From Bacteroidales bacterium (GTDB lineage Bacteria > Bacteroidota > Bacteroidia > Bacteroidales > Dysgonomonadaceae), in NCBI GenBank assembly GCA_012518155.1, contig JAAYTC010000154.1, forward strand, positions 1-6,225: a stretch of DNA of 6,225 nucleotides, in the 5' to 3' direction. The position numbers and the translations under genes were made by a program. The notes below the pieces were generated by a model. It saw only the letters and a program-made list of their open reading frames with translations, had not been told where the DNA came from and searched no databases. The stretch's first letter is position 1; every line of letters begins with the position of its first letter. Below, piece by piece: positions 5,372 to 6,225 of the stretch.

Positions 5372-5701
5372 ATGGCAACATACGAAAAATCAAAAGTGAT
5401 CGCCCTCGAGGAGTCCATCGAATACGCTTCGGGCGGGGTCATCAGCAAGCAAGTAACCCGGAACAAGGCAGGGAACATCACCCTTTTCTCGTTCGATAAA
5501 GGTCAAGGATTGACCGAGCACACGGCCAACTACGACGCCTTTGTGCAGATTCTTGATGGCCAGTCGGAAATCACGATAGACGGTAAACCGCACATGCTCA
5601 ACAAGGGCGACTGCATCATCATGCCGGCCAACATACCCCACGCACTGAAGGCAGTGGAGCGCTTTAAGATGTTACTCACCATGATACGCGGCGAAGAATA
5701 A
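5372..5701 (+). CDS. small single-domain cupin protein
   Basis: This 109-residue cupin has one beta-barrel domain. Motif 1 is represented by GLTEHTANYDAFVQILDG (46-63), with His50 and, instead of the usual second His and the Glu, Asn53, Asp55 and Gln59. Motif 2 is GDCIIMPANIPHALKA (79-94) with His90. The site therefore has fewer canonical metal ligands than a typical cupin; metal binding through His50, His90 and perhaps Gln59 is possible but unproven, and no substrate is known to me. I chose the ATG at 5372 (MATYEK). The frame can be extended to a TTG at 5288, but that codon lies inside the -7 element, upstream of the predicted transcript start. The gene has its own HcpR-like box and promoter, and its stop overlaps the next start by one base (TAATG), indicating an operon with translational coupling to the HHE protein. 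The context suggests a nitrosative-stress function; the biochemical role is unknown. Confidence 0.87.
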   Translation: MATYEKSKVIALEESIEYASGGVISKQVTRNKAGNITLFSFDKGQGLTEHTANYDAFVQILDGQSEITIDGKPHMLNKGDCIIMPANIPHALKAVERFKMLLTMIRGEE

Positions 5702-6225
5702 TGAACAAACAAAACAGCACCCCGGAGCAACGCAAAGAGCTGTTGCGCCACCTACTCCTGCGACTGCACGAAGGAGATAATCCCGAGGTTTTGCGCCAAC
5801 GGTTGATTGATGTATTGCGAACCATCCCGTATAATGAGGTGGTGGAGGTAGAGCAGGAAATGATTGACAGCAATGCCCTTACCGCGGAGGAGATTTTGGA
5901 GTTTTGCGACCTACATACGGCCGTTCTCGATGGAAGCATCGACTTGGAAGGCGTAAAAGAGGTACCCGCCGGTCACCCAGTGGACACGTTCAAAAAGGAG
6001 AATAGCGCGATCCGCGAGCAGGTGGACGCGTACGAAGCAACGAAGAAGAAGATCGAAACGATTGACGACAGTCAGGTATCGGGATACGTGCTACAGCTTC
6101 GAACCATCTTCAACAACTTCTCGGATATCGAAAAGCACTACCTGCGTAAGGAGTACCTCCTGTTCCCGTTCTTGGAGAAGCACCTGATCACGGGTCCCCC
6201 GAAAGTGATGTGGGGTAAGCACGAC
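5701..6225 (+). CDS. DUF438 / hemerythrin (HHE) domain protein, N-terminal part (3' end outside window)
   Basis: The reading frame is open from the ATG at 5701 to the window end (175 codons, no stop). Residues about 8-82 (RKELLRHLLLRLHEGDNPEVLRQRL begins it, ending near DLHTAVLDGSI) resemble DUF438. A hemerythrin-like four-helix region follows, with GHPVDTFKKEN (91-101) and HYLRKEYLLFPFLEKH (146-161), then GPPKVMWGKHD (165-175). Candidate di-iron ligands are His92, His146, Glu151, His161 and His174/Asp175. DUF438 proteins usually continue past the HHE part into a PAS-like domain, which would lie beyond this window. HHE proteins of the YtfE/ScdA type act in NO resistance and iron-sulfur repair, and others sense O2 or NO; which applies here is unclear. 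The start overlaps the cupin stop by one base, so the two are probably translated together, under the HcpR-like box at 5246-5261. Family assignment is from motif recognition alone. Confidence 0.86.
   Translation, partial: MNKQNSTPEQRKELLRHLLLRLHEGDNPEVLRQRLIDVLRTIPYNEVVEVEQEMIDSNALTAEEILEFCDLHTAVLDGSIDLEGVKEVPAGHPVDTFKKENSAIREQVDAYEATKKKIETIDDSQVSGYVLQLRTIFNNFSDIEKHYLRKEYLLFPFLEKHLITGPPKVMWGKHD

Noticed and set aside
5361..5399. Overlapping 12-codon ORF starting at ATG 5361
   Set aside because: It is out of frame with the cupin gene and very short, and there is no sign of a leader-peptide function such as repeated regulatory codons.
1..6225. CRISPR arrays, transposons, tRNA/rRNA genes, prophage genes or a novel defence system
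   Set aside because: No direct-repeat array, transposase, terminal inverted repeats, tRNA-like fold or phage-type gene was seen. All genes belong to recognisable metabolic, metal or stress families.

Overview
The window looks like a chromosomal segment of an anaerobic member of the Bacteroidales (Bacteroidetes). The evidence is the protein families, the absence of clear Shine-Dalgarno sequences, and four exact matches to the Bacteroidetes -7 promoter element TAnnTTTG, each just upstream of a convincing gene start. The genus cannot be fixed from the sequence; a Porphyromonadaceae/Dysgonomonadaceae-like organism would fit.

Layout. (1) Bases 1-1188, plus strand: the C-terminal end of the ferrous iron transporter FeoB, then a DtxR/MntR-family metal-dependent repressor with its own candidate promoter and operator. 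(2) Bases 1192-1217: a strong bidirectional hairpin terminator where this pair converges with the next unit. (3) Bases 1247-2569, minus strand: a Tat-signal, lipobox-bearing Gfo/Idh/MocA oxidoreductase, probably an exported or surface sugar-modifying enzyme. (4) Bases 2678-3343, minus strand: a Crp/Fnr-family regulator, most likely HcpR. (5) Bases 3577-5235, plus strand and divergent from it: hcp, the hybrid cluster protein, with all expected cluster ligands. (6) Bases 5372-6225, plus strand: a small cupin gene whose stop overlaps by one base the start of a DUF438/hemerythrin (HHE) protein that runs off the window.

How the genes fit together. The right half reads as a nitrosative-stress locus: a NO-type sensor-regulator (HcpR), a hydroxylamine/NO-detoxifying metalloenzyme (Hcp), and a coupled cupin plus di-iron HHE pair. 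The best evidence is regulatory. A perfect 16-bp palindrome TGTAACCGTGGTTACA lies upstream of hcp, and a near-identical copy TGTAACTTCGATTACA lies upstream of the cupin gene. In both places the palindrome begins exactly 37 bp before an exact TAnnTTTG element, which puts its centre near -41.5, the classical position for activation by Crp/Fnr proteins. This ties the uncharacterised cupin-HHE pair to the same regulon as hcp.

The left half is metal homeostasis (Feo uptake and its probable regulator). The Gfo/Idh/MocA gene has no evident functional link to either side.
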